Origin: Halobiforma lacisalsi AJ5
Lineage (GTDB): Archaea > Halobacteriota > Halobacteria > Halobacteriales > Natrialbaceae
DNA length: 64,000 nt
Assembly: GCF_000226975.2 (NCBI RefSeq)
Contig: NZ_CP019285.1
Span: 1,612,001 to 1,676,000 of the forward strand
Direction: 5' to 3'
In this document: in pieces, positions 8,758 through 17,187 of the stretch
How the letters are laid out: each line of letters opens with the position of its first letter
Numbering within the stretch: position 1 is the first letter of the stretch
Notes under the pieces: model-generated
Databases searched by the model: none
Seen by the model: the letters and a program-made list of their open reading frames with translations, nothing else
Told to the model about the DNA's origin: nothing
Program-made: the position numbers and the translations under genes

Positions 8758-8903
8758 ACCGTCCGAGACGTGCTCGACGACTAAGTCCCGTCTGGTTCGG
8801 TTCCCGAACGCCTCGCCCGTAGACGGGCCGTATCGCCGCTCTCCGGGAGTGTTTCGACAAATACACCAGATCGTACTTGGTCGTTCGGTGGCTACTGCCG
8901 ACA
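8758..8903. promoter_or_regulatory. Divergent promoter region between nosL and SCO genes
   Basis: This 146-base interval separates two outward-facing copper-protein genes and must carry both promoters. No strong TATA box or operator palindrome stands out by eye. The base composition is that of the surrounding genome. Confidence 0.3.
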
Positions 8904-9578
8904 ATGAACCGACGCCGCGTGCTCGGTGCCGGAGCGACCGCTGGACTGACCGCCGTCGCGGGCTGTCTGACCGGACTGGTGGCCGAGGAATCGTCCGACG
9001 ACGTCGTCCTCGAGCAGCCAGAAGAGGGGATCGAGGGCGACCCCTCGTACCCGACCTACGGGGATCCGTTCCCGACGTTCGAGGCCGAGGACCCGCTCGC
9101 CGAAACGACCGTCGCCGTCGACGACCTCGGGGACGACGCGTTCGTCGCGACGGCGTTCTTCGCGAGTTGTCCCGCCGAGTGCATCCCGCTGATCGACTCG
9201 CTTACACGTGTCCAGGACAACGCGGCCGACCGTGGTTTAGGCGACGAGAGCCGGTTTCTCGCGATCACGTTCGATCCCGAGCGCGACACTGCCGAGAGCC
9301 TCCGGGAACACGCCGACATGTTCGACGTCGATCTCGAGGCGGGCAACTGGCACTATCTCCGTCCTGACGGCCGTGAGCGGGCGAAGGAGATCGTCCACGA
9401 GGGGTTGGGGATCCCCTTCCAGCGCGAGGAGATGGGCGACGACTACGACTTCATCCACATCACGGTGACGTTCCTCGTCAATCCGGACGGGTACGTCGAG
9501 CGAACCTACCGCGGCGAGAACCCCGACGCCGGTCGAATCACCGACGACCTCGAGCGGGTCGTCGACGGCTGGCAGTAA
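8904..9578 (+). CDS. SCO1/SenC-family copper chaperone, Tat lipoprotein
   Basis: A 224-residue thioredoxin-fold lipoprotein. It begins MNRRRVLGAG, a Tat motif, and has the lipobox AVAGC. The SCO copper site is visible: CPAEC (about residues 91-95, the CxxxC pair) and a downstream histidine in DYDFIHITVTFLVNPDG that supplies the third ligand. SCO proteins insert copper into the CuA centre of cytochrome oxidase, and CuA is also the electron-entry site of nitrous oxide reductase. The segment FLAITFDPERDT is the family core. The safE-like gene follows after 6 bases, so the two form an operon. ATG 8904 gives the signal peptide. Confidence 0.9.
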   Translation: MNRRRVLGAGATAGLTAVAGCLTGLVAEESSDDVVLEQPEEGIEGDPSYPTYGDPFPTFEAEDPLAETTVAVDDLGDDAFVATAFFASCPAECIPLIDSLTRVQDNAADRGLGDESRFLAITFDPERDTAESLREHADMFDVDLEAGNWHYLRPDGRERAKEIVHEGLGIPFQREEMGDDYDFIHITVTFLVNPDGYVERTYRGENPDAGRITDDLERVVDGWQ

Positions 9579-9584
9579 CTCGGG

Positions 9585-10436
9585 ATGGCGTCCGCTATCG
9601 TTCCGGCGCTGGGTCCGCGGATCGTCCTCGAGCAGTGTTACGATCCGGCGCTGGACCCGACCGCCGTCGAACCGGCCGGCGTCGTCGTCTTCGCGTTGAT
9701 CGGGCTCCTGGGCGGGGCCCACTGTCTCGGGATGTGTGGCCCGCTCGTGACGACCTACTCCGACCGGCTTCGTGCCGGCAACGACGGCCCGGCGGCACGG
9801 ACCGAACTCACCCTCGGCATGGTCCGCCAGCACGCGCTGTTCAACCTCGGGCGCGCGGCGAGCTACGCGCTTCTGGGCGGGCTGTTCGGCCTCGCCGGCG
9901 CGGCCGTCTTCGTCTCCCCGCGGACCGTGACCGCGGTCGCGACCGACGTTCACGCCGTCGCCGGCATCGTCGTCGGCACGCTGATCGTCGCGATGGGCCT
10001 CCACTACCTGGCCGGTCGGGGACTCGTCGGCGGGTCCGTCCGGCTCCCGTTCGTCACGCCGCTCCTCGAGCGCGTCCACGCGCGGCTGCTCGCGAACGTC
10101 GACGCCTGGGTCGGCGACGTCCGGATCGCCGGTCTCGGGGCGGCCCACGGCCTGCTCCCGTGTCCGCTGCTCTACCCGGCGTTCCTGTACGCGTTCGTCC
10201 GGGGATCGCCCGTCGAGGGCGTCCTCGCGCTCGCTGCGCTCGGGCTCGGGACCGTGCCGTCGCTGTTCCTCTATGGCACGCTGTTCCAGTCGCTCAGCCT
10301 CGAGACCCGGATGAGGCTGCACCGCGTCCTGGGCGTCGCGTTCGTCGCGCTCGGCTACGTCCCGCTGCAACACGGGCTCGCGACGTTCGGGGTCGGGCTG
10401 CCGGCGGTGCCGCTGCCCTACTACCAGCCGCTGTGA
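9585..10436 (+). CDS. TauE/SafE (UreH-like) membrane protein, probable copper or thiol transport
   Basis: A 283-residue membrane protein with about six helices in two related halves. The first half carries GGAHCLGMCGPLVT (about residues 43-56) and the second GAAHGLLPCPLLYPAF (about 184-199). These paired H/C motifs define the COG2836 group, which is linked to cytochrome-oxidase and copper-enzyme assembly and is related to DsbD transmembrane domains. The gene starts 6 bases after the SCO gene, so a shared job in copper or disulfide handling at the membrane is likely (inference). The transported species is not known for this group. Confidence 0.82.
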   Translation: MASAIVPALGPRIVLEQCYDPALDPTAVEPAGVVVFALIGLLGGAHCLGMCGPLVTTYSDRLRAGNDGPAARTELTLGMVRQHALFNLGRAASYALLGGLFGLAGAAVFVSPRTVTAVATDVHAVAGIVVGTLIVAMGLHYLAGRGLVGGSVRLPFVTPLLERVHARLLANVDAWVGDVRIAGLGAAHGLLPCPLLYPAFLYAFVRGSPVEGVLALAALGLGTVPSLFLYGTLFQSLSLETRMRLHRVLGVAFVALGYVPLQHGLATFGVGLPAVPLPYYQPL

Positions 10437-10461
10437 GCCGTCGGCCCGGCGCGAACCGGGG

Positions 10462-11079
10462 TCACGGCAACCGCGTGCTCCGGTAGATCCGTGCTACGTC
10501 CTCGTCGACTTCCTCGAGACCGATCACGTCGTCCTCGCTCAGGTCGTCGTACTGCCGGACGTACTCGAGGGCGGTCTCCTCGTCGGCGTAGACGCGCGGA
10601 TCGATCTTCATCGGGTCGTCGGCCCGCAGTTCGTCCCGTTCCAGCGCGTAGTAGGCCTCGAAGCCGTCGATCAACTCGCCGGTGTCGAAGTCGGTCACCC
10701 AGACGTTGGCGACCGGGCTGTCCGGTCCGTCGAAGTGGTCCGGGGCGACGTAGTAGGCAAACAGACAGCCGGGGCTACAGAAGGGGATTCCCTCGCCGTT
10801 CTCGTGGGCGAGTTGGGCGTTTCGCTCGGGGTAGTTGACCACACCCATCGTACAGACGCCACAGAGGTGGTCGCTCTCGAAGGAGAGCGGTTCGTCGACG
10901 GGGTGGTCGACGAGGTGTGGAGAGCGGGCGTCCTCGTCCCCGTCGTCGTCGTCGGGATCGACGACGTCGTCGGCGTCCCCGCCGCCGGTACAGCCGGCGA
11001 GCCCGGTGACCGAGCCGACGCCGGCCGCGGCCAGCAGTCGACGTCGGGACCAGGGTCGCAACGGCGAACGGTCTGTCAT
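10462..11079 (-). CDS. nosL: NosL-family copper-binding Tat lipoprotein (copy 2)
   Basis: A 205-residue lipoprotein with a Tat signal (SRRRLLAAAG) and lipobox GLAGC near residue 30. An acidic linker, nearly all D and E, leads to the copper motif CGVCTM (about residues 68-73), followed by FCSPGC near residue 98. It differs clearly from copy 1 after the second cysteine pair: the C-terminal half is acidic and helical (ALEYVRQYDDLSEDDVIGL) in place of the MGPSMIGF type of segment. The frame runs to 11412, but ATG 11079 gives the signal peptide. It converges on safE and diverges from the second nosD, mirroring the first nosL-nosD pair. Confidence 0.85.
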   Translation of the reverse strand: MTDRSPLRPWSRRRLLAAAGVGSVTGLAGCTGGGDADDVVDPDDDDGDEDARSPHLVDHPVDEPLSFESDHLCGVCTMGVVNYPERNAQLAHENGEGIPFCSPGCLFAYYVAPDHFDGPDSPVANVWVTDFDTGELIDGFEAYYALERDELRADDPMKIDPRVYADEETALEYVRQYDDLSEDDVIGLEEVDEDVARIYRSTRLP

Positions 11080-11218
11080 TGCCGGACCAAGGGAACCGCG
11101 GGCTAAAACCGCAACGGTCTCCCGACACGAATCGGGCGGCTCGACCCCTCGAGAAACCCGTCCTTCGATGGTCGTACCAGACGACCTATTGTCGCTGCGC
11201 GCCCAGTCGAGGATACGA
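11080..11218. promoter_or_regulatory. Divergent promoter region between second nosL and second nosD
   Basis: A 139-base interval with two outward-facing genes. A weak AT-rich patch (ACCTATTGTC, about 11184-11193) lies some 30 bases before nosD ATG 11219 and could be its TATA element. No clear operator is seen. Confidence 0.3.
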
Positions 11219-13189
11219 ATGGCCGTTTCGCGTCGCCGTCTCGTCTCGATCGGGCTCCTCCTCCTCGTCGTCTGCGCTGCAGGCCTGTTCGTCGTCGATG
11301 CGGGCTCGGCGGAGCCGGAGCCGGAACCGGTCCCGTTCCACGATACCGTCACCACGGGCGTCGTCCTCGAGAACGAGCCTTCGCCGGACGACCGCGGGAT
11401 CGAGGTGCCCAAGGTTCAGGTCTTTTACTCCCAGTACGAGTACGTCGTCGGCTACCGTGGCGTCGAGCGTTTCGTCGACGACCGGGCCGGCCCCCGCCAC
11501 GAGGAGCGGTTCGGCCACCCGATCGCGGCGTACGTCACGGACTACTCGACGGTCGACGTCAGCCTCACCGAGGAGGGATATCCCGTCGCGGCCGGGCCCC
11601 CGTCGTGGACCGATGCCGAGTCGGCCGCCTACGTCGTCGACAGCGACGCGCGAACGCCGGCCGGTGAGACGGTCGTTCCCTTCGGGAATCGCGACGACGC
11701 AGCGGCGTTCGCGGCGGCTCACGGCGGTACCGTGGTCGGGTGGGAATCCCTCCTCGAGCGCGAGTTCGACGTCGACGACGCGGGGGTCGTCCGCGACCGG
11801 GTCGACCGTCGACACGCGCGGGCCGACGACCGCATCGAGGACGCGAACCGCCTGCGTGAGCGCCCCGTCGAGGTCGTCGTCGGCGAGGACGCTCCGACGC
11901 TCGAGGCGGCCGTGGAGGCGGCCCCGCCGAATTCGACGGTGGTCGTTCCCGGCGGCGTCCACGAGGTGTCGAACGGGGATAGAGAGGAGGACGGGGACGC
12001 CCTCGAGATCGATCGGCCGATCACGCTTGCCGGCCGGAGCGACGGCGACGGTACGGAGAGCCAGCCAGTCCTCCGGGGCGACGGCAACGGTTCCGTCGTC
12101 GTCATCGAGTCGGACCACGCCGCGGTCGTCGACCTCCGGATCGACGGCGTGGGGGATGCGACGGAACCCGAGGCCGACGATGGCGAAGCCGGGGCCAGCG
12201 ACGCCCTCGAGATGGCCTACGGGCGGAGCGATGCCGGAATAGCGGTCGCCGACGCCGGCGGCGTCCTCGTCGAGAACGTGACGATCGAGACGCCGGCTAC
12301 CGGCGTCTTGCTCCGTGACGCCCCGGAGAGCGTCGTCCGGAACGTCTCCGTCCACGGCAGCGACCGCTGGGACGAGGGGTACATGGGCGTCACGGCGGTC
12401 CGCTCGCCCGACGCAGTCGTCGAGGACTCGCGGTTCGTCGACGGTCGCGACGGGATCTACCTCCACCGCTCGGACGGTATCGTGTACCGGAACAACCACC
12501 TCGTGGGCAACCGGATCGGCGTCCACCTGATGTACACCTCGAGCGCGCTGATCGCGGACAACCGGATCGAAGACGCGTCCTCGACGGGGATCGACCTCAT
12601 GACCGACCCCGAGCACAACGCCGTCGTCGGCAACGAGATCCGTGATGCGTCCCAGGGGATCGTCACGTCCGGGTCGCGGTCCTACGTCGCCGGGAACCTC
12701 GTCACCGGGACCGACGTCGGGCTGACCACCGGCGCGGGCCACTCGATCTACGAGGGCAACGCCCTCGTGGCCAACCTCGAGGGGATGCGTGCGAATCACC
12801 TCCTGCCGACAAACGAGGTAACCGGCAACGACTTCGTCGGGAACCACGAGCACGCGACCGCGCGGCTCGGGACGCTTCGCGTCTGGAGCGAGGGCGGGAC
12901 GGGGAACTTCTGGCACGGTGCCGTCGGCGCGCCCGCTGCCGATCGACCCGTCCTCGAGCGGTCACACTCGCCGACCCACCCCGCCGATCGCCGCCTCCAC
13001 CGCGTCGACGGAGCGCCCACGCTCGCCCGTGCGCCCGCCACCGACGCCCTGTCGACGCTCGAGGGCTCGGTCTCGGGCATGCGATCGGAGCGGATCGTCG
13101 ACCCGGACCCGCTGTGTGAACCGGCGAACCCCGAGTTACTCGCGCGCGCCGACTGGGAGTGGGACGAACCGGACCGGGCCTGCGGCTAG
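11219..13189 (+). CDS. nosD: NosD-like beta-helix protein with N-terminal NosL-like domain (copy 2)
   Basis: A 656-residue paralogue of the protein at 4280, with the same build: a signal or anchor helix (about residues 5-26), the segment VPKVQVFYSQYEYVVGY, a cysteine-free NosL-like domain (YVTDYSTVDV, YVVDSDARTP, AAAFAAAHGGTV) and then a parallel beta-helix from about residue 220. The C-terminus again ends with two cysteines (LCEPANPELL and the last residues). It carries an acidic insert (around residues 300-325) not matched in copy 1. Unlike copy 1 it has no nosF or nosY behind it, so it either shares the first transporter or acts alone. ATG 11219 is preferred over the in-frame ATG 11168 because it abuts the signal helix. 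Confidence 0.83.
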   Translation: MAVSRRRLVSIGLLLLVVCAAGLFVVDAGSAEPEPEPVPFHDTVTTGVVLENEPSPDDRGIEVPKVQVFYSQYEYVVGYRGVERFVDDRAGPRHEERFGHPIAAYVTDYSTVDVSLTEEGYPVAAGPPSWTDAESAAYVVDSDARTPAGETVVPFGNRDDAAAFAAAHGGTVVGWESLLEREFDVDDAGVVRDRVDRRHARADDRIEDANRLRERPVEVVVGEDAPTLEAAVEAAPPNSTVVVPGGVHEVSNGDREEDGDALEIDRPITLAGRSDGDGTESQPVLRGDGNGSVVVIESDHAAVVDLRIDGVGDATEPEADDGEAGASDALEMAYGRSDAGIAVADAGGVLVENVTIETPATGVLLRDAPESVVRNVSVHGSDRWDEGYMGVTAVRSPDAVVEDSRFVDGRDGIYLHRSDGIVYRNNHLVGNRIGVHLMYTSSALIADNRIEDASSTGIDLMTDPEHNAVVGNEIRDASQGIVTSGSRSYVAGNLVTGTDVGLTTGAGHSIYEGNALVANLEGMRANHLLPTNEVTGNDFVGNHEHATARLGTLRVWSEGGTGNFWHGAVGAPAADRPVLERSHSPTHPADRRLHRVDGAPTLARAPATDALSTLEGSVSGMRSERIVDPDPLCEPANPELLARADWEWDEPDRACG

Positions 13190-13244
13190 ACGGCAGCACA
13201 CGCCGGCACGGGCGCAAACTGACGAAGCCGTCAGCCGCGGCCGA

Positions 13245-13787
13245 TCACTCGAGAAACCGTTCCGTCCCGGGGATCTCGTCGGCGTCGTCGGGAAGTTCGT
13301 CGAACCAGCCCGCCTCCTCGACCGGGTCGCCGTTCGGGGTGACCGCCTCGAGGTCGTAGTTCCCCGAGACCGGTGTGCCGGCGAAGGTGACGAACCCGCG
13401 CGAGGCCGTTTTCTTCCCGTCCTCTGTCCGGAGATCGACGTCTAAAACGGTCTCGATCGACTCGAGTTCGACGTCGAAGCCGATGGTCTCCCGGACGTGA
13501 TCGACGATCGCCGCCGCGAAGTCCTCGTCGGGGCCGACCGTCGCCACGGGAAGCTTCCACGAGCAGGTGTCGGTGAGTCGCCGACACAGCAGGTCACCGT
13601 CGGGGTTCGTGATTCCGACGGCGGCGAGATCGGCGAGGTCGGCTACCTGATCGACGACCGCTTCGTCGACGACGTCGCTGTCCTCGTGGTATGGAACCCC
13701 GTCGCGGTCGCGAAGCGATTCGTAGTCGGTAATCGGTTCGAATGCAGTCGAGCGGGGATCCTCCCCGGAGTAGTCTGAGTCTGCCAT
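13245..13787 (-). CDS. Nudix-fold-like protein with degenerate Nudix box
   Basis: A 180-residue cytoplasmic protein. After an acidic N-terminus, residues from about 60 form the beta-strand pattern of a Nudix domain (AAVGITNPDGDLLCRRL, then WKLPVATVGP). The helix that should read GxxxxxExxxxxxxREUxEE is only partly kept: VDHVRETIGFDVELES retains the arginine-glutamate and a glycine, but not the two metal-binding glutamates. It may therefore bind rather than cleave nucleotides, or use another substrate. ATG 13787 gives the polar start MADSDYSGED; the frame is open further upstream but not coding-like. It converges on the second nosD with a 55-base gap. Confidence 0.7.
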   Translation of the reverse strand: MADSDYSGEDPRSTAFEPITDYESLRDRDGVPYHEDSDVVDEAVVDQVADLADLAAVGITNPDGDLLCRRLTDTCSWKLPVATVGPDEDFAAAIVDHVRETIGFDVELESIETVLDVDLRTEDGKKTASRGFVTFAGTPVSGNYDLEAVTPNGDPVEEAGWFDELPDDADEIPGTERFLE

Positions 13788-13911
13788 GTGAACTCGCGGT
13801 GGACGCCGATCCTTCCGCGGCGCGTTCCCGTCGGTGGCCGTGTTCGTCGGTCGCAAAGGGTCCGCGGAACGCCGGGACCGGGCGCCGTCGCTACGTCCCT
13901 CGGCCACCGCC

Positions 13912-13917
13912 AAAAAA
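13912..13917 (-). terminator. T-run downstream of the AIR-synthase-like gene
   Basis: Six Ts on the minus strand lie about 44 bases past the stop of the leftward gene ending at 13961 and before the next leftward gene. This is a likely archaeal terminator separating the two. Confidence 0.4.
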
Positions 13918-13960
13918 CTTCGCCCGAGTGATACGTCACCGTCGGACCCGGAGCGCGAAC

Positions 13961-15010
13961 TTACTTCTCGGGCGGATCAGCCGCCGATTCGGCCAGTTCC
14001 GCGTACGCCGCCCACGACGGATCGACGGTCGGGTGCTCGAGTCGCTCGCCGTCGACGCGTACCTCGCCGTCGCCGTCCGCCGACTCCACCCGGCCGATCT
14101 CTGCGACGACCGTCCCCCGGTCCTCGAGCGCCCGGCGGACGTCGTCGACGCCGTCGGGGTCGACCGCGATCACCAGCGCGCCGCAACTGGTCGCCGCCCA
14201 GGGGTCCATCTCGAGCGCCTCGCAGACCTCGGCGACGCCGGGCCGCAGCGGGACGGCCTCCCGGTCGATCGCGAAGCGCGCCCCCGCGCCGGCGGCCATC
14301 TCGTTCAACGCGCCGGCGAGGCCGCCTTCGGTCACGTCGTGCATCGCGGTCACGGGGCCGGCCTCGGCCGCCGCGAGGGCGTCCCGGACGGCGTAGACCT
14401 CCTCGAGGCGCTCCCGTGCGTCCGCGAGGACGTTCTCGGGGAGCTCCAGCTGGTCGCCGTAGAGCGTGCTCAGGAGGCCGACGGACTCGACGGCCGGCCC
14501 GGTCGTCAGCAGGAGCCGGTCCCCGGGGGTCGCCCCGTCGGGGCGGACGATCTCGTCGTGGTCGCCAACGCCCATCGCGGTCGCCGCGCCGATCCAGGGG
14601 TAGGTCGGATCGGAGTAGCGCGCGGTGTGGCCGGTGACGACGGAGATCCCGAGGTCCGTACACTCCTCGTCGAAGGTCTCCCAGACGGTCGCGAACGCCT
14701 CGTCGGTCATCGTTTCCGGGAGGGTGAAACACACCGAGAGGTGGGTGGGCGCGACGCCGCTGACCGCGACGTCCGCGAGGATCAGGTCCAGCGCGAACCG
14801 CGCGGCCCGCTCGAGGCCCAGCGGCGGGAGGATCGAGATGGGGTCCGTCGCAGTCACGAGCGCGCGGCCGTCGACGTCGAGGACTCCGAAATCGACGCCG
14901 TGCTGGGGACCGATGGCGACGTCGTCGCGTTGCGCGCCGAGGTTGGGCGCGACGTGGCGGTCGAAGAAGGATCGATCGATCTTGCCGAGTTCGCTCACGT
15001 CCGAACTCAC
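13961..15010 (-). CDS. AIR synthase-related (HypE/PurM/ThiL superfamily) protein
   Basis: A 349-residue ATP-binding protein of the PurM-like superfamily. The N-terminal half has ATDPISILPPLGLERAAR and the metal/ATP aspartates near DLILADVAVSGVAP; the C-terminal half has VTGHTARYSDPTYPWIG and the glycine-rich AMHDVTEGGLAGALNEMA, the signature that best fits HypE-like members. The C-terminal cysteine that carries the thiocarbamate in true HypE is not seen, and no hydrogenase genes are nearby, so this is more likely an archaeal AIR-synthase homologue of unknown substrate. The frame starts at GTG 15010 (MSSDVSELGK); GTG 14998 is an alternative four codons in. A T-run follows the gene. Confidence 0.8.
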   Translation of the reverse strand: MSSDVSELGKIDRSFFDRHVAPNLGAQRDDVAIGPQHGVDFGVLDVDGRALVTATDPISILPPLGLERAARFALDLILADVAVSGVAPTHLSVCFTLPETMTDEAFATVWETFDEECTDLGISVVTGHTARYSDPTYPWIGAATAMGVGDHDEIVRPDGATPGDRLLLTTGPAVESVGLLSTLYGDQLELPENVLADARERLEEVYAVRDALAAAEAGPVTAMHDVTEGGLAGALNEMAAGAGARFAIDREAVPLRPGVAEVCEALEMDPWAATSCGALVIAVDPDGVDDVRRALEDRGTVVAEIGRVESADGDGEVRVDGERLEHPTVDPSWAAYAELAESAADPPEK

Positions 15011-15158
15011 CGAGCGATCGGTCTTAGGGGTGGTGGTCCGTCGGCACGCTACGGCGGAATGACAGTCGGCGTAAACTATAGTGGTTACTGAAGAGACGAA
15101 TGCAAACCCGGAGAGTTACGCGAAACAGTGAAGAGTCAGTCCGGCATATGGCCGATAG

Positions 15159-16262
15159 ATGTCCTACTCGTTCCGCTCGGACGCTGCCGACGGGCTCGAG
15201 TTCTCGACGTCCGAGCTGACGGGTGCGCTAGGTGATTCGGTTACGGTACTTCCACTCCTGGTCGCACTGGCCGCGACGACGTCCGTCTCCCTCCCGCACG
15301 TCCTCGTCGGGTTCGGCGTCTTCCAGATCGTCTGGGGGCTGTACTACGGGATGCCGCTCTCGGTCGAGCCGATGAAGGCGCTGGTCGGGCTGGCGATCGT
15401 CGGCTCGCTGTCCTACCCCGAGTTGGCCGCCGCCGGACTGCTCGCGGGCGCGGTCCTGCTCACGGTGGGCCAGTTCGGACTCGTGGGCCGGCTCCAGCGG
15501 GTCGTCGGCGAGCCGGTCGTCCGCGGGATCCAGTTCGCCGTCGCCCTGCTGTTGCTCGAGGCCGCGGTCGGGCTCGTGGCCGACGCGCCGGTCGTCGCCG
15601 TCGGTGGGTTCGCCGTCGTCGGCGCCGTCGTGGTGGCCGGCTACCGGCAGACGAGCGTCCTCGTCGTCCTCGGGATCGGCGCAGGCGCGGCGGTTGCGAC
15701 GGTCGGCGTTCCGACACTCCAGGTCCCCGAACTCGCGGTGTTTCCCGCGGGCACGCCCGCCCTCTCCGGTGCCGCCGTCGAGGGCACCGTCGCCCAACTG
15801 GGAATGACGATCGGGAACGCCGCCATCGCGACGGCGCTGCTCTGTGGCGATCTCTACGACCGGGACGTCTCGGCCGACGCGTTGTCGAAGAGCATGGGCG
15901 TGACCTGCCTCGTGGCGGTGCCGTTCGGCGGGATCCCGATGTGTCACGGCAGCGGCGGGCTGGCGGGCAAGTACGCCTTCGGCGCGCGGACCGGCGGCGC
16001 GAACGTCCTGCTTGGGCTTGGCTACCTCGCGCTCGCGCTCGTCGCCGCCGGCGCGATGCTTTCGGCCTTCCCGATGGCCCTGCTTGGGGTGTTGCTCGTC
16101 GTCGTCGCGTTCGAACTCGGCCGGGCGGCGTTCGCACCCGTCTCGGACCGACGGTCGCTCGCGCTCGTGGTCGGCGTCGGCGTCCTCGGACTGGCGATCA
16201 ACGTCGGCGTCGCCTTCGCGGTCGGCGCGGCCGCGTTCTGGCTCCTCGAGCGGGTCGACTGA
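15159..16262 (+). CDS. MOT1-type molybdate/sulfate transporter
   Basis: A 367-residue membrane protein with ten or more helices, belonging to the MOT1 group of the SulP/MFS-like transporters. Two halves carry the expected motifs: ELTGALGDSVTVLPLLVAL near residues 18-36 (the ALGD...PLLVAL consensus) and VPFGGIPMCHGSGGLAGKYAFGARTGG near residues 252-277, split by the family PMCHG-GGLAG motif. MOT1 proteins take up molybdate with high affinity, so this probably feeds molybdopterin enzymes. It has no STAS domain, as usual for MOT1. The gene stands alone; a TATA-like ACTATAG lies near 15074-15080, which would give a short leader. Confidence 0.88.
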   Translation: MSYSFRSDAADGLEFSTSELTGALGDSVTVLPLLVALAATTSVSLPHVLVGFGVFQIVWGLYYGMPLSVEPMKALVGLAIVGSLSYPELAAAGLLAGAVLLTVGQFGLVGRLQRVVGEPVVRGIQFAVALLLLEAAVGLVADAPVVAVGGFAVVGAVVVAGYRQTSVLVVLGIGAGAAVATVGVPTLQVPELAVFPAGTPALSGAAVEGTVAQLGMTIGNAAIATALLCGDLYDRDVSADALSKSMGVTCLVAVPFGGIPMCHGSGGLAGKYAFGARTGGANVLLGLGYLALALVAAGAMLSAFPMALLGVLLVVVAFELGRAAFAPVSDRRSLALVVGVGVLGLAINVGVAFAVGAAAFWLLERVD

Positions 16263-16300
16263 CCCCGTTCCTTTTGAGAGCGCGTTTCCAACAGCCACCG

Positions 16301-16426
16301 ATGACCACCTGGGCGGAACTCTTCGAGCGCGGAGCCGAGTACGACGTGTCCCTCGAACGAATCCGGGAGACGGCAGACGATCTCGAGACGATAAAAGCCG
16401 AAACGGAGGGTGAGGACGGTGACTGA
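16301..16426 (+). CDS. Small acidic protein, possible antitoxin of a PIN-like pair
   Basis: A 41-residue, mostly helical, acidic peptide (WAELFERGAEYDVSLERIRE...). Its stop overlaps the next start by 8 bases, so the two genes are translationally coupled. The size and order (small acidic protein first, PIN-like nuclease second) resemble VapBC modules, but no ribbon-helix-helix or AbrB DNA-binding motif is visible. Calling it an antitoxin is an inference from layout only. Third codon positions are mostly G or C as in its neighbours, supporting that it is a real gene. Confidence 0.6.
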   Translation: MTTWAELFERGAEYDVSLERIRETADDLETIKAETEGEDGD

Positions 16427-16922
16427 CGCCGACCGACCCAACCCCGCACGCGTCGTCGCGGACGCCGACGTCCTCGCCGCCGACCTCCTCGTCGGCGGCG
16501 ACGCCCGCGCGGCGCTCGATCACGTCCGTCGTCACTCCTGGGTCGACCTCGTCGCAAGCGATCACCTGCTCGAGCGGACCGAACGCCTCGTTACGGCCGT
16601 GGCCGACGCCGACCTCGCCGCTGCCCACCGCGAGCGACTCGAGGCCGAACGGGTCGCGGTCGACCACCCGCCCGAGGACCACCCTGCGCTGGCCTCGGCC
16701 TACCGCGGGTCGGCGGCACACCTGCTGTCCTACGACGAGCGACTCGGGTCGGCGAAGGCGGGCCTCTCGATGCAGCCACACGTCTCCGTCAGCGTCCGCC
16801 CGCCGGACGCGTTCGCGCGACTGTTCGATCCCGAAAGCCTCTACGAGGAAGTCGAGGGCGGGGCGTATCCCGGGCCGGATCTGGATCCCCGGAGTCGCGG
16901 AACGCCGGACGAACTCGAGTGA
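16419..16922 (+). CDS. PIN-domain-like protein
   Basis: A 167-residue protein with an alpha/beta layout like PIN nucleases. The N-terminal strand ends in ADADVLAADLL, placing an aspartate where PIN metal sites begin, and LLSYDERLGSAKAG near residues 108-121 gives a second conserved acidic position. The central acidic residues are less clear, so nuclease activity is not assured. GTG 16419 is chosen, overlapping the upstream stop by 8 bases. The C-terminal tail (from about residue 135) is proline- and acid-rich and lies outside the domain. It is coupled to the 41-residue protein upstream, giving a possible toxin-antitoxin-like or RNA-processing pair. Confidence 0.7.
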   Translation: MTDADRPNPARVVADADVLAADLLVGGDARAALDHVRRHSWVDLVASDHLLERTERLVTAVADADLAAAHRERLEAERVAVDHPPEDHPALASAYRGSAAHLLSYDERLGSAKAGLSMQPHVSVSVRPPDAFARLFDPESLYEEVEGGAYPGPDLDPRSRGTPDELE

Positions 16923-17007
16923 GCCACGTCCCGTTCTCGAGAGGAGGCGGCTCGAACCACGCCGATATCCCGGAAAAGTAACCAGTTCCGGCTGCGATAT
17001 CGGGCGT

Positions 17008-17187
17008 ATGAACGAGGGTGGACAACGCCCGATCGCCGTCTGGGCGGTTCTGGTCGTCCCGTTCGTTCCGGTCGCGGTGTCTCTCTGGGCTCGAGACGAC
17101 CTTTCGATCCGCTTCGTGGTCGCGTACAGGTTTCCGGCCGTCGTGTTGACCGCTCTCGGCGTTCTCCCTGCACCCTGGAACGTCTAG
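17008..17187 (+). CDS. Small membrane protein, two predicted helices
   Basis: A 59-residue reading frame with two hydrophobic segments (about residues 9-26 and 36-55) separated by a short polar loop, ARDDLSIRF. The start ATG at 17008 follows an AT-containing patch (GATATCGGGCG). Third positions are mostly G or C. Its stop overlaps the stop of the convergent RdgB gene by four bases, which is unusual but possible. No family is recognised. Confidence 0.5.
   Translation: MNEGGQRPIAVWAVLVVPFVPVAVSLWARDDLSIRFVVAYRFPAVVLTALGVLPAPWNV

Noticed and set aside
13961-15010. Hydrogenase maturation factor HypE
   Set aside because: The protein belongs to the same superfamily, but the C-terminal cysteine needed by HypE is not seen and no hydrogenase genes are nearby.
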